Part shown: positions 28,277-36,932 of the stretch, piece after piece
Numbering within the stretch: the first letter of the stretch is position 1
Layout of the letters: the number at the start of each line of letters is the position of its first letter
From: an uncultured Gammaproteobacteria bacterium
GTDB lineage: Bacteria; Pseudomonadota; Gammaproteobacteria; DRLM01
DNA: 64,000 nucleotides
Direction of reading: 5' to 3'
Assembly (NCBI GenBank): GCA_947259075.1
Contig: CAMYKQ010000062.1
Span: 1-64,000 of the forward strand
Program-made: the position numbers and the translations under genes
Notes under the pieces: generated by a model
Told to the model about the DNA's origin: nothing
The model's database searches: none
The model's input: only the letters and a program-made list of their open reading frames with translations

Positions 28277-28314
28277 GTAGGGCGGATGCGTGTAACGCGA
28301 TCCGCCGCATGTGA
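28277..28314. repeat. REP-like GTAGGGCGGAT/ATCCGCC repeat
   Basis: GTAGGGCGGATGCGTGTAAC followed by GCGATCCGCCGCAT, a stem of GCGGAT/ATCCGC with a GC-rich loop. This is the common form of an intergenic repeat seen in many proteobacteria. It sits in the 259-bp gap before the glycosylase gene, which holds nothing else recognisable. Confidence 0.55.
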
Positions 28315-28411
28315 ATGCGATGGCTCCTGAGAAGTGAGGAGTAAAAGAGGCGCCACCTTTTGTCGAACTGAGCCGCCGCGCAGCAGTGCGCTGGCAAAAT
28401 GGAACTCAACT

Positions 28412-29083
28412 ATGAAATCATTCGCCGCGCTTTACGAGCAGGCAGCTAAACGTAAGGGCGGCAGCAAGGCGCTCGAGGCGCTGCTGCCTTCGCCGCTGGT
28501 TAAGTCCAAGCTGGCGAAAATCCCCGATGACCGCTGGCTTTCGATGATGAGCAAATGCGTGTTTCAGGCTGGTTTCAACTGGCAGGTGGTGGAGAATAAA
28601 TGGCCCGGTATCGAAGAGGCGTTCGCCGGTTTCGATCCGCGCCGCTGGCGCTTGATGTCGGATGAAGACCTGGACCGCTTGCTCAAGGACAAGCGCATCA
28701 TCCGTAATGCCACCAAGATTCTCGCCGTGCGCGACAACGCCACCTTGCTCTGCGATCTGGCCGAGGAGCATGGCAGTGCCGCGCGCTTTTTTGCCGCCTG
28801 GCCCGCGGAGGATTACGCCGGTCTGTTGTTGCTGTTGAAAAAACGCGCCGCCCGTTTGGGTGGCAACTCGGCGCAGTACTTTCTGCGCGCCATGGGCAAG
28901 GACGCATACATCCTCAGCCGTGACGTGATTGCCGCCCTGCGGCGCGAAGGGGTGGTCAGCACTGAACCAAAATCACAGCGTGACATGAAACGGGTGCAAG
29001 CGGCATTTAACCAGTGGCAGCGCGAGAGCGGCCGCCCGCTGACCCAGATCAGCAAGGTGCTGGCGTTTACGATCGGCGAATGA
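28412..29083 (+). CDS. DNA-3-methyladenine glycosylase I family (Tag-like)
   Basis: 223 residues from the ATG at 28412 (longer in-frame reading gives an unlikely basic leader). Tag family features: a conserved PDDRWLSMMSKCVFQAGFNW stretch, WPGIEEAFAGFDP, IIRNATKILAVRDNA and HhH-type helices following. The close Tag signature with zinc ligands at both ends is not evident, so this belongs to the divergent Tag-like branch. Likely base-excision repair of alkylated adenine. Monocistronic. Confidence 0.8.
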   Translation: MKSFAALYEQAAKRKGGSKALEALLPSPLVKSKLAKIPDDRWLSMMSKCVFQAGFNWQVVENKWPGIEEAFAGFDPRRWRLMSDEDLDRLLKDKRIIRNATKILAVRDNATLLCDLAEEHGSAARFFAAWPAEDYAGLLLLLKKRAARLGGNSAQYFLRAMGKDAYILSRDVIAALRREGVVSTEPKSQRDMKRVQAAFNQWQRESGRPLTQISKVLAFTIGE

Positions 29084-29378
29084 ATTGGTTTTACGCTCGC
29101 GCCGGCCAGGGTAGAGGCGCTTTCGTGCTCACGCTATGAGGCTGATAAATGCATGTAATTGGATCAATTGATCGCGGCTTGAGGTAACGTTGCGGCTGTG
29201 GCACGACGCCGGATAGGCCTTGTTAAAGGTGTGCAATCAAAAATGAGCATTGTAGGGTAAGGCATAATCGACGATCGCGATATCGGGGGGCTTGCTAGCT
29301 CTTCAAGTCGTGGCGAACGGCGTTACAATCGCCCTTCTGCACGCCGGTTATGGCCCATTCGCTCTTTAGTGGGTATCA
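29084..29378. other. 295-bp stretch without a gene
   Basis: No ORF, terminator or clear promoter seen. Base composition shifts towards AT before the DUF4157 gene. Confidence 0.5.
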
Positions 29379-32300
29379 ATGAGATATGGAAATCATTATA
29401 TGAATACGCGTGCCGATAAAACGCATGAAAATACCCTCCATCCGGTGGCGAATGCGCTTTCTCAAAAACGGAGCGAGAGTGAGCCCGCTTTTCCGTTTGC
29501 GGATAAGCGCCCCGCGGCGCTTGCGCAAGGCGAGCTGCAAGAGAGGGCCGGCAACAGTCCACGAGCCAAGAAAACCATGCAATTGCAGGCGATGGCGGAT
29601 CATCATGCCGCGCGGCAGCGGCGCCCGCTGCAAAAAAAAGAAAACAAGACTGGGTTGCCCGATAAGCTCAAATCGGGGGTTGAGCAGCTTTCTGGTTACT
29701 CAATGAGTGACGTGAGGGTGCATTACGATTCGGATAAACCTGCTCAACTAAATGCCCATGCCTTTACACAAGGCAGCGACATTCATATAGCGCGTGGGCA
29801 GCAGAAACATTTGCCGCATGAGGCTTGGCACGTGGTGCAGCAAAAGCAGGGAAGGGTCAAGCCCACGATGCAGATGAAAGGCGGTGTCAATGTCAATGAT
29901 GATGACGGGTTGGAGCGGGAAGCGGATGCCATGGGGGAGAAGGCCTTGCTGACGCGCGCCCCGGAGGCTGCTCCGTTTGAACAGCCTATCCAGCTCGCCG
30001 GCAGCTTTGGGACCCTCCAGCTCAAGGGGGTGGGCGGCACGAAAATCGCCTTTGAAAAGCGGCTCAACCAACAGCGGCAACAGGTCATTGAAGAGGGGCT
30101 AGCCCTGCTGAAAGCGGCGTGGAAAGAGGCGCGCGCCTTGCGGAAACGGGAAAAGAACCGGATCAGCAAGGATATGGCGGATTACGATAAAGCCGTCAAA
30201 GATGGGGATCAGCCGACCATCAACCGCCTGGAAGCGGAGAACGACCGCCGCAACCGGCCTCAGTTATATCAAGCCAAAGACCTTGCCGGCCAGGCCCTGA
30301 AAAATCACCTCGATCAAATCAATGCCCTGAAAAGCCAATTGTTCCACGACAATGAAAGTATGGCGATATTCGGGCAGCAGTATCGCCTCGAGGATCTAGG
30401 TAATGCGCCTCCGGTTGCCAATCAAAATAGACTGATCGGCCAGGCCATCGGCCGGATAATGGGAAATCAGCAGATCATCGCGCTCAACCAACAGGCGGGG
30501 ATTTTGAGGGGACAAAAGGATCTGGCGGATACCAATCTTGAACAAGACATCCAGCAGCATCCAAAAAGCGGGGGGCTTACTCAAGTCTATTTCGATAGTC
30601 TCAGCTCGCAGATACCTGACGAGGAGGTGTTGCTGCAAAGAACCACCGCATTCCAAAACGGCACCTTGTCCGTGCTTAACAATGAAATCACGTATCACCA
30701 CGATGCTGGTGATGTGATCATTGCCGACCTTCGCAAGGGGCTTGATGCCTACGCGCCGTCTCAGGATCAGCCAGCATTGAATCAAGCGCGGCAGGTCTAT
30801 CACAAAAAAGGATTGGGGGATCTGACTACCGGGGATGGAAGCCGGAAGGAGTATGTGAAGGACACCCGGGGCGCCATGACCCGCCGCTATGCGTATGTGG
30901 AGAAGAATTACTATCAAATGATGGAATTCTTCATGGTGGGACATATGACCGGCCGGTTTCAGCAATATATGCTGGCAGGGGCGGAGCGTAAGCCGGGCGT
31001 TCACAAGTTCACCACGCAGATGATCAAGAATGTGCCGCAGACCCAGCCCAATACGCAAACTCAGATGACAGATACCCAAGTGGCCGTCGCCCATCAGATG
31101 TACGGTAGTCTGCCCGAGCAGCGCGGTGTCAGTCTGACTGCAACGCCTAAGGTCGGTGTCACCTACGCCAATACCAGCGGTAATTTCCGTACCGACGAGG
31201 GCTTCAAACTGAAGATCGATCTTGCGCGGGTTCCAGAGGAGGTCCTCTTTCTGAATCATTATGCCGAGGGAGGGGTCAGCGACACGAATCTGCCTGACTA
31301 TTCCACGCAGCAATCGCATAAACCCAATCCCTATAATTACAAATACAAGGAAAGCGCCACCCATGCGCGGGAGTTGTTTCTGGAGCATATCCGCCCTGAA
31401 TGGGTCGTCGAAATAGAACATCACGCCAAAGGCGGTTTCCAAAATATCCAAGGGCAGAAAACCATCATCGGGGAAGGCTCCGTGGAAAATCTGCTCGAAG
31501 CCGCCAAAAGGGCCTTTGGCGGCCAGGAATATGAAAAGGGCTTCGAAGTGGGTCTTAATAACGGCCAGGACGTGTCAACCCTGGTGTCCAACCCGGATTA
31601 TAAAAAAGGAAAAGGAACCGGGAAAATGATTAAGGATGGCTACCAAAAAGGGATGCAAGTTCGACAGCAGAAGGGCCACAGCAATGATCTGGTCGCATTC
31701 AAGGAGATCATGGAGGACCCGGCAATACAGGACGAAATGTCGCCATTCCATATCGGCTACGCGCAGGCGCGGACGGGGCAGCCCATGGTGAGTTCGGTTC
31801 TCGAATTCCGCACCCTGCTAAATACCGAAATGGAGTTCAAAAATGCGGCCGGAATAGGGGGCACAACGGCGCTTGCGCACGATGCGGATAAAGTGATCAT
31901 CAAAAGCACCATGCCCCGCCAAACCGGGGGTTTCCGTTCTAAAATCGTCACCATCCCTTTTGAAGAGTTGCGAACGGCCACCATTGACTACGAAGTGGAC
32001 GGGGATAATATCGAAATCACCATCAACAAAAGCTCCGGCGACTATACCCTCGTCCTCCCCAAAGCGGAGGCTATCCCCTTCATCGGGTCCTTGCAGAAAT
32101 ACGTGGACCAAAATTCCCGCCAGCAGACTATTGGCGATACCGCGGGAGGAGGGAGCCACACCCTGATTCTGGACACCAAGAACCTGCGGCTGGAAAGGCA
32201 ATATAAGAACTATCTGGGGGTCCAAAAATTAAACAAATCCGACATCCCCCTCGAGACTATTAAAAAAGTGGTATTCGAACAGGACGAACAGAATATCCAG

Positions 32301-32432
32301 GTTGGCATCCACCACAATGGAGGTGTCTATGAGATGAATTTAAAATTAGCCGAAGCGGTTAAAGTCAGAATGCTGCTCTTGCGCAATAAGCTCAGTACTA
32401 AAATCGTGGGCAATATCCCAGATAAGATATAA
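29379..32432 (+). CDS. Large DUF4157 (eCIS-associated) protein with HEAWH motif
   Basis: 1017 residues from the ATG at 29379; ATG at 29400 is equally possible and neither has a clear ribosome site. Residues about 92-190 form a DUF4157 domain: LPDKLKSGVEQLSGYSMSDV, VHYDSDKPAQLNAHAFTQG, IHIARGQQKHLPHEAWHVVQQ, EREADAMGEKAL, with a gluzincin-like HEAWH (147-151) and a later Glu (E181). This domain marks cargo or effectors of extracellular contractile injection systems. Then a long charged helical region (about 220-400), a middle domain with GVSLTATPKVGVTYAN and EEVLFLNHYAEGG (about 580-690) that has an ADP-ribosyltransferase-like look (weak), and two similar beta-rich repeats near 834-910 and 924-1007. 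GC is lower than in neighbours. A tail-like locus lies 23 kb downstream. Confidence 0.8.
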   Translation: MRYGNHYMNTRADKTHENTLHPVANALSQKRSESEPAFPFADKRPAALAQGELQERAGNSPRAKKTMQLQAMADHHAARQRRPLQKKENKTGLPDKLKSGVEQLSGYSMSDVRVHYDSDKPAQLNAHAFTQGSDIHIARGQQKHLPHEAWHVVQQKQGRVKPTMQMKGGVNVNDDDGLEREADAMGEKALLTRAPEAAPFEQPIQLAGSFGTLQLKGVGGTKIAFEKRLNQQRQQVIEEGLALLKAAWKEARALRKREKNRISKDMADYDKAVKDGDQPTINRLEAENDRRNRPQLYQAKDLAGQALKNHLDQINALKSQLFHDNESMAIFGQQYRLEDLGNAPPVANQNRLIGQAIGRIMGNQQIIALNQQAGILRGQKDLADTNLEQDIQQHPKSGGLTQVYFDSLSSQIPDEEVLLQRTTAFQNGTLSVLNNEITYHHDAGDVIIADLRKGLDAYAPSQDQPALNQARQVYHKKGLGDLTTGDGSRKEYVKDTRGAMTRRYAYVEKNYYQMMEFFMVGHMTGRFQQYMLAGAERKPGVHKFTTQMIKNVPQTQPNTQTQMTDTQVAVAHQMYGSLPEQRGVSLTATPKVGVTYANTSGNFRTDEGFKLKIDLARVPEEVLFLNHYAEGGVSDTNLPDYSTQQSHKPNPYNYKYKESATHARELFLEHIRPEWVVEIEHHAKGGFQNIQGQKTIIGEGSVENLLEAAKRAFGGQEYEKGFEVGLNNGQDVSTLVSNPDYKKGKGTGKMIKDGYQKGMQVRQQKGHSNDLVAFKEIMEDPAIQDEMSPFHIGYAQARTGQPMVSSVLEFRTLLNTEMEFKNAAGIGGTTALAHDADKVIIKSTMPRQTGGFRSKIVTIPFEELRTATIDYEVDGDNIEITINKSSGDYTLVLPKAEAIPFIGSLQKYVDQNSRQQTIGDTAGGGSHTLILDTKNLRLERQYKNYLGVQKLNKSDIPLETIKKVVFEQDEQNIQVGIHHNGGVYEMNLKLAEAVKVRMLLLRNKLSTKIVGNIPDKI

Positions 32433-32626
32433 GGCGTTACGGTTAATAATTTTTGGAAATTTGTTGTTAAAACGAAAAAATAGGCATAGAAGACAAAGCC
32501 CTCAGGCTGCTCGCTGCAGTCTTGATAAGCAGATCACATCAAGCACCAGCGCGTTACTGCGCAGCTATCCACTAGGGTATGATGCGATGCCGCACAGTCC
32601 CTCAATATTTTTTTGGAGTATTCCTC

Positions 32627-33130
32627 ATGAAGATTTCCATGTACCAAGCCTCCGTGCCCAGCTTTATTTTGATGCTGAATAATCTGTCCGCGATTCTTGA
32701 AAAGGCGGCGGCGCATGCCGAGGCGAAGAAGATCGATCCGTCAGTTTTAATCAATAGCCGTCTCTACCCCGATATGTTTGCCCTGGCGCGGCAAGTGCAG
32801 ATTGCCACGGACAATGTCAAAGGCAGTGTGGCGCGCTTGGCGGGTGTGGAGCCGCCTAAATACGAGGATGACGAAACAACGTTTGCCGAGCTCATTGCCC
32901 GCATCCGTAAAACCACGGATTATCTTGCCACGTTCAAGCCCGAGCAGATCGATGGTTCGGAAGAGAAGGCGATTACCTTAAAGTTTCGCAATAGCAGCAG
33001 GGAGTTTGTGGGGATGCCCTATCTGCTCAATTATGTTTTGCCTACGGTCTATTTTCATATTGTCACGGCCTACGGCATCCTGCGGCATAACGGCGTCGAA
33101 ATCGGCAAGCAGGATTATATGGGTAAGTAA
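32627..33130 (+). CDS. DUF1993 family protein
   Basis: 167 residues with GGAG nine bases before the ATG. Starts MKISMYQASVPSFILMLNNL, then LARQVQIATDNVKGSVARLAG, EKAITLKFRN and LPTVYFHIVTAYGILRHNGVEIGK, all usual for DUF1993, a four-helix protein distantly related to DinB. Function unknown; found scattered in proteobacteria and fungi. Stands alone between the DUF4157 gene and a YCII-domain gene. Confidence 0.85.
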   Translation: MKISMYQASVPSFILMLNNLSAILEKAAAHAEAKKIDPSVLINSRLYPDMFALARQVQIATDNVKGSVARLAGVEPPKYEDDETTFAELIARIRKTTDYLATFKPEQIDGSEEKAITLKFRNSSREFVGMPYLLNYVLPTVYFHIVTAYGILRHNGVEIGKQDYMGK

Positions 33131-33322
33131 TGATGAGATAAGTATAGTCCGGATAGCGCGTGTTCCGCGCAGCCCGCGAAATACGCCCTATATAAAGGTA
33201 TAAAGGCATCAGCGGGAGTTGAGGCCTTTGTGCGTGCCGTAGCATCATGACTTATGCGTATACTTAGCCAGGCTCTAGCCGCCAGCAATCCTTTGAGAAT
33301 CTCAATCAAGAAGGAGAGAGTA

Positions 33323-33610
33323 ATGAAAAAGTTTATGTTGCTTCATTTCGGATTTGAAAAACCCACCCCGGAAATTATGAAGGCCTGGCATGCTTGGTTT
33401 GAATCGATCGCCGATAAGCAGGTTGCCCAAGGTGGCTTCATGGGCGGTCGGGAAATCTCGAAAAGTGGCACCAAGGATTTGCCCTGGAATATGGAATCCA
33501 TAACGGGTTACAACATCATCGAGGCGGAGAGTCTGGATGCCGCGGAGCAGCTTGCCCAAAGCAACCCATTTATTGCGAGCATTCGTATTTATGAATTGAG
33601 GTCGATGTAG
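33323..33610 (+). CDS. YCII-related domain protein
   Basis: 95 residues with AAGGAGAGAG upstream. KKFMLLHFGFEKPTPEIMKA followed by WHAWFESIADKQVAQGGFM, then YNIIEAESLDAAEQLAQSNP and IRIYELR match the small YCII/YciI-like ferredoxin-fold family. Some members act on small acyl or halogenated compounds; the role here is unknown. Confidence 0.85.
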   Translation: MKKFMLLHFGFEKPTPEIMKAWHAWFESIADKQVAQGGFMGGREISKSGTKDLPWNMESITGYNIIEAESLDAAEQLAQSNPFIASIRIYELRSM

Positions 33611-33664
33611 GTTAGGCATTAAATCGGCCAGGATGATGAACAGCGAAGTTAGCCTGTCTGTCGC

Positions 33665-34735
33665 TCAGCTTTCTTCAGCCCGCGGTGTACTGTCTGTCGT
33701 GAAATCCCGCATGGCGTAGCCATAATTATGCGCGCGTAACCAGGTGATGATGCCCGAGTTGGAGATGACGTTCTCCAACTTCAATATGCCCGTTTCAGCC
33801 GGATGATTTAGCAGATGGTGGCTGGTCCACACGGCGGGCGCCGCGGGAATGTCGAGGCCATTTTCGTTGGCGGTGATTTCTATTTGCGCCAAGGGCGCAT
33901 GGGCTTTATCGCGTGCGATGAGGGTCAATCTGCCTTGGAAGGTGCCGCCGAGTTGCGCCAGTTTCATCGTCGGCAGCATCAAGCGGCTCACGCTTCTCAA
34001 TCGCGCGTCTGAGATATGGGGCACAACGTGACTGGCGTAGCGCAGGCCGGTGACCAAAATGCCCCTGTCGAAGCCGACGTGGAAACGCAGCGGCAATGAC
34101 ATGGGGGGCGGCATGAACGGCGTTGCGGCGGGAAAGGGGTAGGGCGCGTAGCGGCGTGGCGTGCCGTCGAGATGCGTCAAGTTGAGGCTGCGGCGGTACC
34201 AGTGTTCGCCGGTATTTCCCGCTTGCCCCAGCGGGCGCAGCAAGCTGTAGAGCAGGCCCTCGCCCACGGGGTTCTTCGAGCCGAGGCTGAGATAGACATC
34301 GAGTGCTGCCAGACCGGCAAGCCGTTCGAAACACCGCGCCAGGCAATAGACCAAGGCGGGCACGGTTGAAAATCCCGAGGCCACGCTGCTACGCGGTTCA
34401 GCGACGGCTTGCGCGGTTTCATTGACGCGCGCGATGAAGCGGTAATCCTCCGCGAGATCGATGTAATGCACCCCGCTCGCCAAGCAGCGGGTGACCAATG
34501 GCCGCGGGTCGTGATCGTAGGGGCCGGCGGCATGGATCAGCACCGCGATATCACGCAGGGTCTCGCCATAGCTGCTGGGATCCGCGTAGTCCAAGCGCCG
34601 CATCGGCACCTGCGCGTTACGACCGGGATGGCGCGAGGCGCCTATCACTTCGGCGCCGGGTACTTCCGCTTGGAGCAGGCGCACGACGCGTTGACCCATG
34701 GTGCCGGTCGCGCCTAAGACGAGAATTTTTTTCAT
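33665..34735 (-). CDS. Saccharopine-dehydrogenase-like NAD(P)-binding protein
   Basis: 356 residues. N-terminal Rossmann motif ILVLGATGTMGQRVVRLL, then AVLIHAAGPYDHDP and CLASGVHYIDLAEDYRFI, the usual start of the saccharopine dehydrogenase-like family. The C-terminal domain is poorly conserved. Last of three minus-strand genes in the order desaturase, membrane protein, this gene, spaced by 5 and 26 bases, so an operon is likely. With a desaturase in the unit, a role in lipid modification rather than lysine metabolism is a reasonable inference. Confidence 0.78.
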   Translation of the reverse strand: MKKILVLGATGTMGQRVVRLLQAEVPGAEVIGASRHPGRNAQVPMRRLDYADPSSYGETLRDIAVLIHAAGPYDHDPRPLVTRCLASGVHYIDLAEDYRFIARVNETAQAVAEPRSSVASGFSTVPALVYCLARCFERLAGLAALDVYLSLGSKNPVGEGLLYSLLRPLGQAGNTGEHWYRRSLNLTHLDGTPRRYAPYPFPAATPFMPPPMSLPLRFHVGFDRGILVTGLRYASHVVPHISDARLRSVSRLMLPTMKLAQLGGTFQGRLTLIARDKAHAPLAQIEITANENGLDIPAAPAVWTSHHLLNHPAETGILKLENVISNSGIITWLRAHNYGYAMRDFTTDSTPRAEES

Positions 34736-34761
34736 GCTTGGTTACGGGGGCGCGCGGGAAT

Positions 34762-35550
34762 TTATGAGCAGTTGTCTTTACAGGCGAGGTGGTCATGGGC
34801 GCGCAGGAAGCCGAGGTAATGCTCCTCTACTCGTTGTTTGGACGAGGCGCGCGGTGAGTTGCGGAACTGATCTTCAAGCACACCTTTGACCGTGTTGCTC
34901 CAGGGCGTATGCGGGATCACGGGATAAATGGTCCCGGCGGCGATGAGCAAGGTTTGTTGCGGCACGGTATAGCCACCCTGCCTCAAGGCTGTCAGATAAG
35001 GGTTGGCGACGGGGCGCGCGTCTTGCGGGATGGATGCGTTGCGCATGAGTTCGTCCGGCAGGATGCGCATATCTTTATCCGACGTGAACGAGACCAGGGC
35101 GGCGATCACGAAGCCGCTGAGAAATGCGGGGTACATGAACCAGCGCCGGGGCCGCGCGACGCGCGCCGGCTGTAATAGCAAGCCCGCCGCCAGCGCCGAA
35201 AGACAATGGAAGAGGGCCATGGCCAATAAGAAAGTGGGGTAGATGAAATGCGGCAGTACTTGGGTGTTGATCTGTACCCATTCACCCAGGGTGGCTATCC
35301 AGCCCGCGAAGACCATGAGCGGGAAATAGGTGATGCGCCACACCACTAAAGCGGCCACGAGGAAAAGGCCGCGGCGCCACGGCTGTTGCAGCCGTGGCCA
35401 GAAGGCCAGCACGGCGAGTCCTATGCCCGAGAGTGAGGCTAGATGGAAGGCGATAAAGAGGTCAGTCTGATCTATCGCGGGGGCATGGTCGAGCCAGATG
35501 CCCCCCGCGATGAGGCCTATTATCGTGACAATGCTTACCGCACGCAGCAT
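34762..35550 (-). CDS. Multi-pass membrane protein of unknown function
   Basis: 262 residues with about five hydrophobic segments (residues 5-22, 33-50, 60-83, 98-122, 138-156) and a soluble C-terminal part ending HLACKDNCS. No family recognised. Lies 5 bases from the desaturase gene and 26 bases before the dehydrogenase-like gene on the same strand, so it probably belongs to their pathway. Confidence 0.65.
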   Translation of the reverse strand: MLRAVSIVTIIGLIAGGIWLDHAPAIDQTDLFIAFHLASLSGIGLAVLAFWPRLQQPWRRGLFLVAALVVWRITYFPLMVFAGWIATLGEWVQINTQVLPHFIYPTFLLAMALFHCLSALAAGLLLQPARVARPRRWFMYPAFLSGFVIAALVSFTSDKDMRILPDELMRNASIPQDARPVANPYLTALRQGGYTVPQQTLLIAAGTIYPVIPHTPWSNTVKGVLEDQFRNSPRASSKQRVEEHYLGFLRAHDHLACKDNCS

Positions 35551-35555
35551 AAAGT

Positions 35556-36353
35556 TTAGAACACCATTTTCGCGGCTAAATCCGGCGTGACTTCATCGAG
35601 CCGATCCGCGAGTATGTGTAAGCGCCGTGTAGGCACCGCCGGAAACAAGTGATGCTCAACATGGTAGAACATGCTGTAGGTGATGATAGATTTGAATTTA
35701 TGGCGGATGGTGCGGGCGATGTGAAATGAACGGTCGCAATCATGATGCACGGTCCACACCGCGAAGAAGGCCGTGAGTGACTGGCCTATCGCCATCGCGA
35801 TCACGTGAAACTCCAGCACCGCGCTGTCCCACACGAAAAAGACCAGGCCGATGAAGACCGCGTTGCCGATCAGTTCGGCGATGATCCAGCGGCGTATACG
35901 CGGCTTGCCGCGTTGCAGGGCGGTCTTGTGCAAGAGATAAGGGAAGCGGGGGCCTAAGAGTATGGCCTGCCACCATTTCATGCGGGCGCTCATCGCCTCG
36001 ACGTCTTCGTCGTCCATGCAATGTTTGTGGTGGCGCAGATGGGCCCATTGCACCGCGTGCATCGAGCCGAGCATGATGATGCTCAGCGCGAACATGAGGT
36101 ATTCATGGCCTTTGCGGCTCAAGCCGACGGCATAGTGATAGGCGTTGTGCACCTGGCGTAAACCGCAGAGGAAAAACATGAAGGAGGCGCCCAAGGCCAA
36201 CAGCCACCAGCCGTAGTAGGCGAGGGCCAAGGAGGCGATGAGCCATGGCACGGGAATCAATACTTCGAAGATGACGTCTTTGCGCGATAAGTCACAAAGA
36301 TCGCGCCACTGAATCTGCTTAAGTCTTGGATCTCGCAAAACTTCTAATGCCAT
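35556..36353 (-). CDS. Fatty-acid-desaturase family membrane enzyme
   Basis: 265 residues with the three histidine boxes of di-iron membrane desaturases: HNAYH, HLRHHKH, and HVEHH near the C-terminus, plus an extra HHDCDRSFH. Hydrophobic stretches flank boxes 1 and 2. It should introduce a double bond or hydroxyl into a lipid acyl chain or an isoprenoid. First gene of a likely three-gene operon. Exact substrate cannot be told from sequence. Confidence 0.85.
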   Translation of the reverse strand: MALEVLRDPRLKQIQWRDLCDLSRKDVIFEVLIPVPWLIASLALAYYGWWLLALGASFMFFLCGLRQVHNAYHYAVGLSRKGHEYLMFALSIIMLGSMHAVQWAHLRHHKHCMDDEDVEAMSARMKWWQAILLGPRFPYLLHKTALQRGKPRIRRWIIAELIGNAVFIGLVFFVWDSAVLEFHVIAMAIGQSLTAFFAVWTVHHDCDRSFHIARTIRHKFKSIITYSMFYHVEHHLFPAVPTRRLHILADRLDEVTPDLAAKMVF

Positions 36354-36932
36354 CGTGCGCTTCCTTCTTTTATTTAAGAATTAAAAAAGACACAGGGAAT
36401 GCAAGGATGATCCTCCCTTTAGCAACCCCACCGAAATTACCGGAGTTGCATAGTGGATGCAAGACCTAAGGCTGCCTGGATTAATTGTGCGCGGCGTGAT
36501 TCATCGGCGCTTTTCCTGGTGAAGGGAGCGAGCTGGGACGGGGGGCTAAGCGGCTAGATAATTCCCCGGGGTTTAAGGGGCGGGAATGGCAAGGCAGCGT
36601 GCCGTCGCCGCCACTTGAAAATGCCTGAAGGGACGTGGTGCCGGTGCGGTCACGTAGAATAGAGTCTGGCAACACAATGCTTTGAAATCGAATTGAGTGC
36701 TATCGTTTGTGGCGCAAATGCGATAAACGCCCGCGCTGTATTTCGGCTTCGTTCAGTTCGGTTTCATTCAGCGGCTTCGCTCCAAGGTTTACTGTAAGGA
36801 AGGCCAAGTAACGCTATGGCGCCACAAGTGAAATTGGAATAACAGCACGGGCGTTTTCCCGCGAGAAATTCTGGGAATTGCGCTTGCGCAAGGCGGCGGC
36901 TATTCGTGGCGCGGGGTGCCAGGCGCAGCGGT
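36354..36932. other. 579-bp intergenic region with interleaved palindromes
   Basis: No gene supported. Two pairs of complementary segments are interleaved: TTGTGGCGC (36707-36715) with GCGCCACAA (36819-36827), and AACGCCCGCGCTGT (36726-36739) with ACAGCACGGGCGTT (36842-36855, one mismatch). The order A-B-A'-B' would form a pseudoknot as RNA. Read as minus-strand RNA, the mismatch becomes a G-U pair. It could be the untranslated leader of the desaturase operon's neighbourhood, a small RNA or a decayed repeat. Confidence 0.45.

Noticed and set aside
30396-31451. 351-codon minus-strand frame inside the DUF4157 gene
   Set aside because: Opposes a long gene with recognisable domains and has no motif or ribosome site.
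36481-36675. 64-codon minus-strand frame
   Set aside because: No ribosome site and no protein-like pattern.
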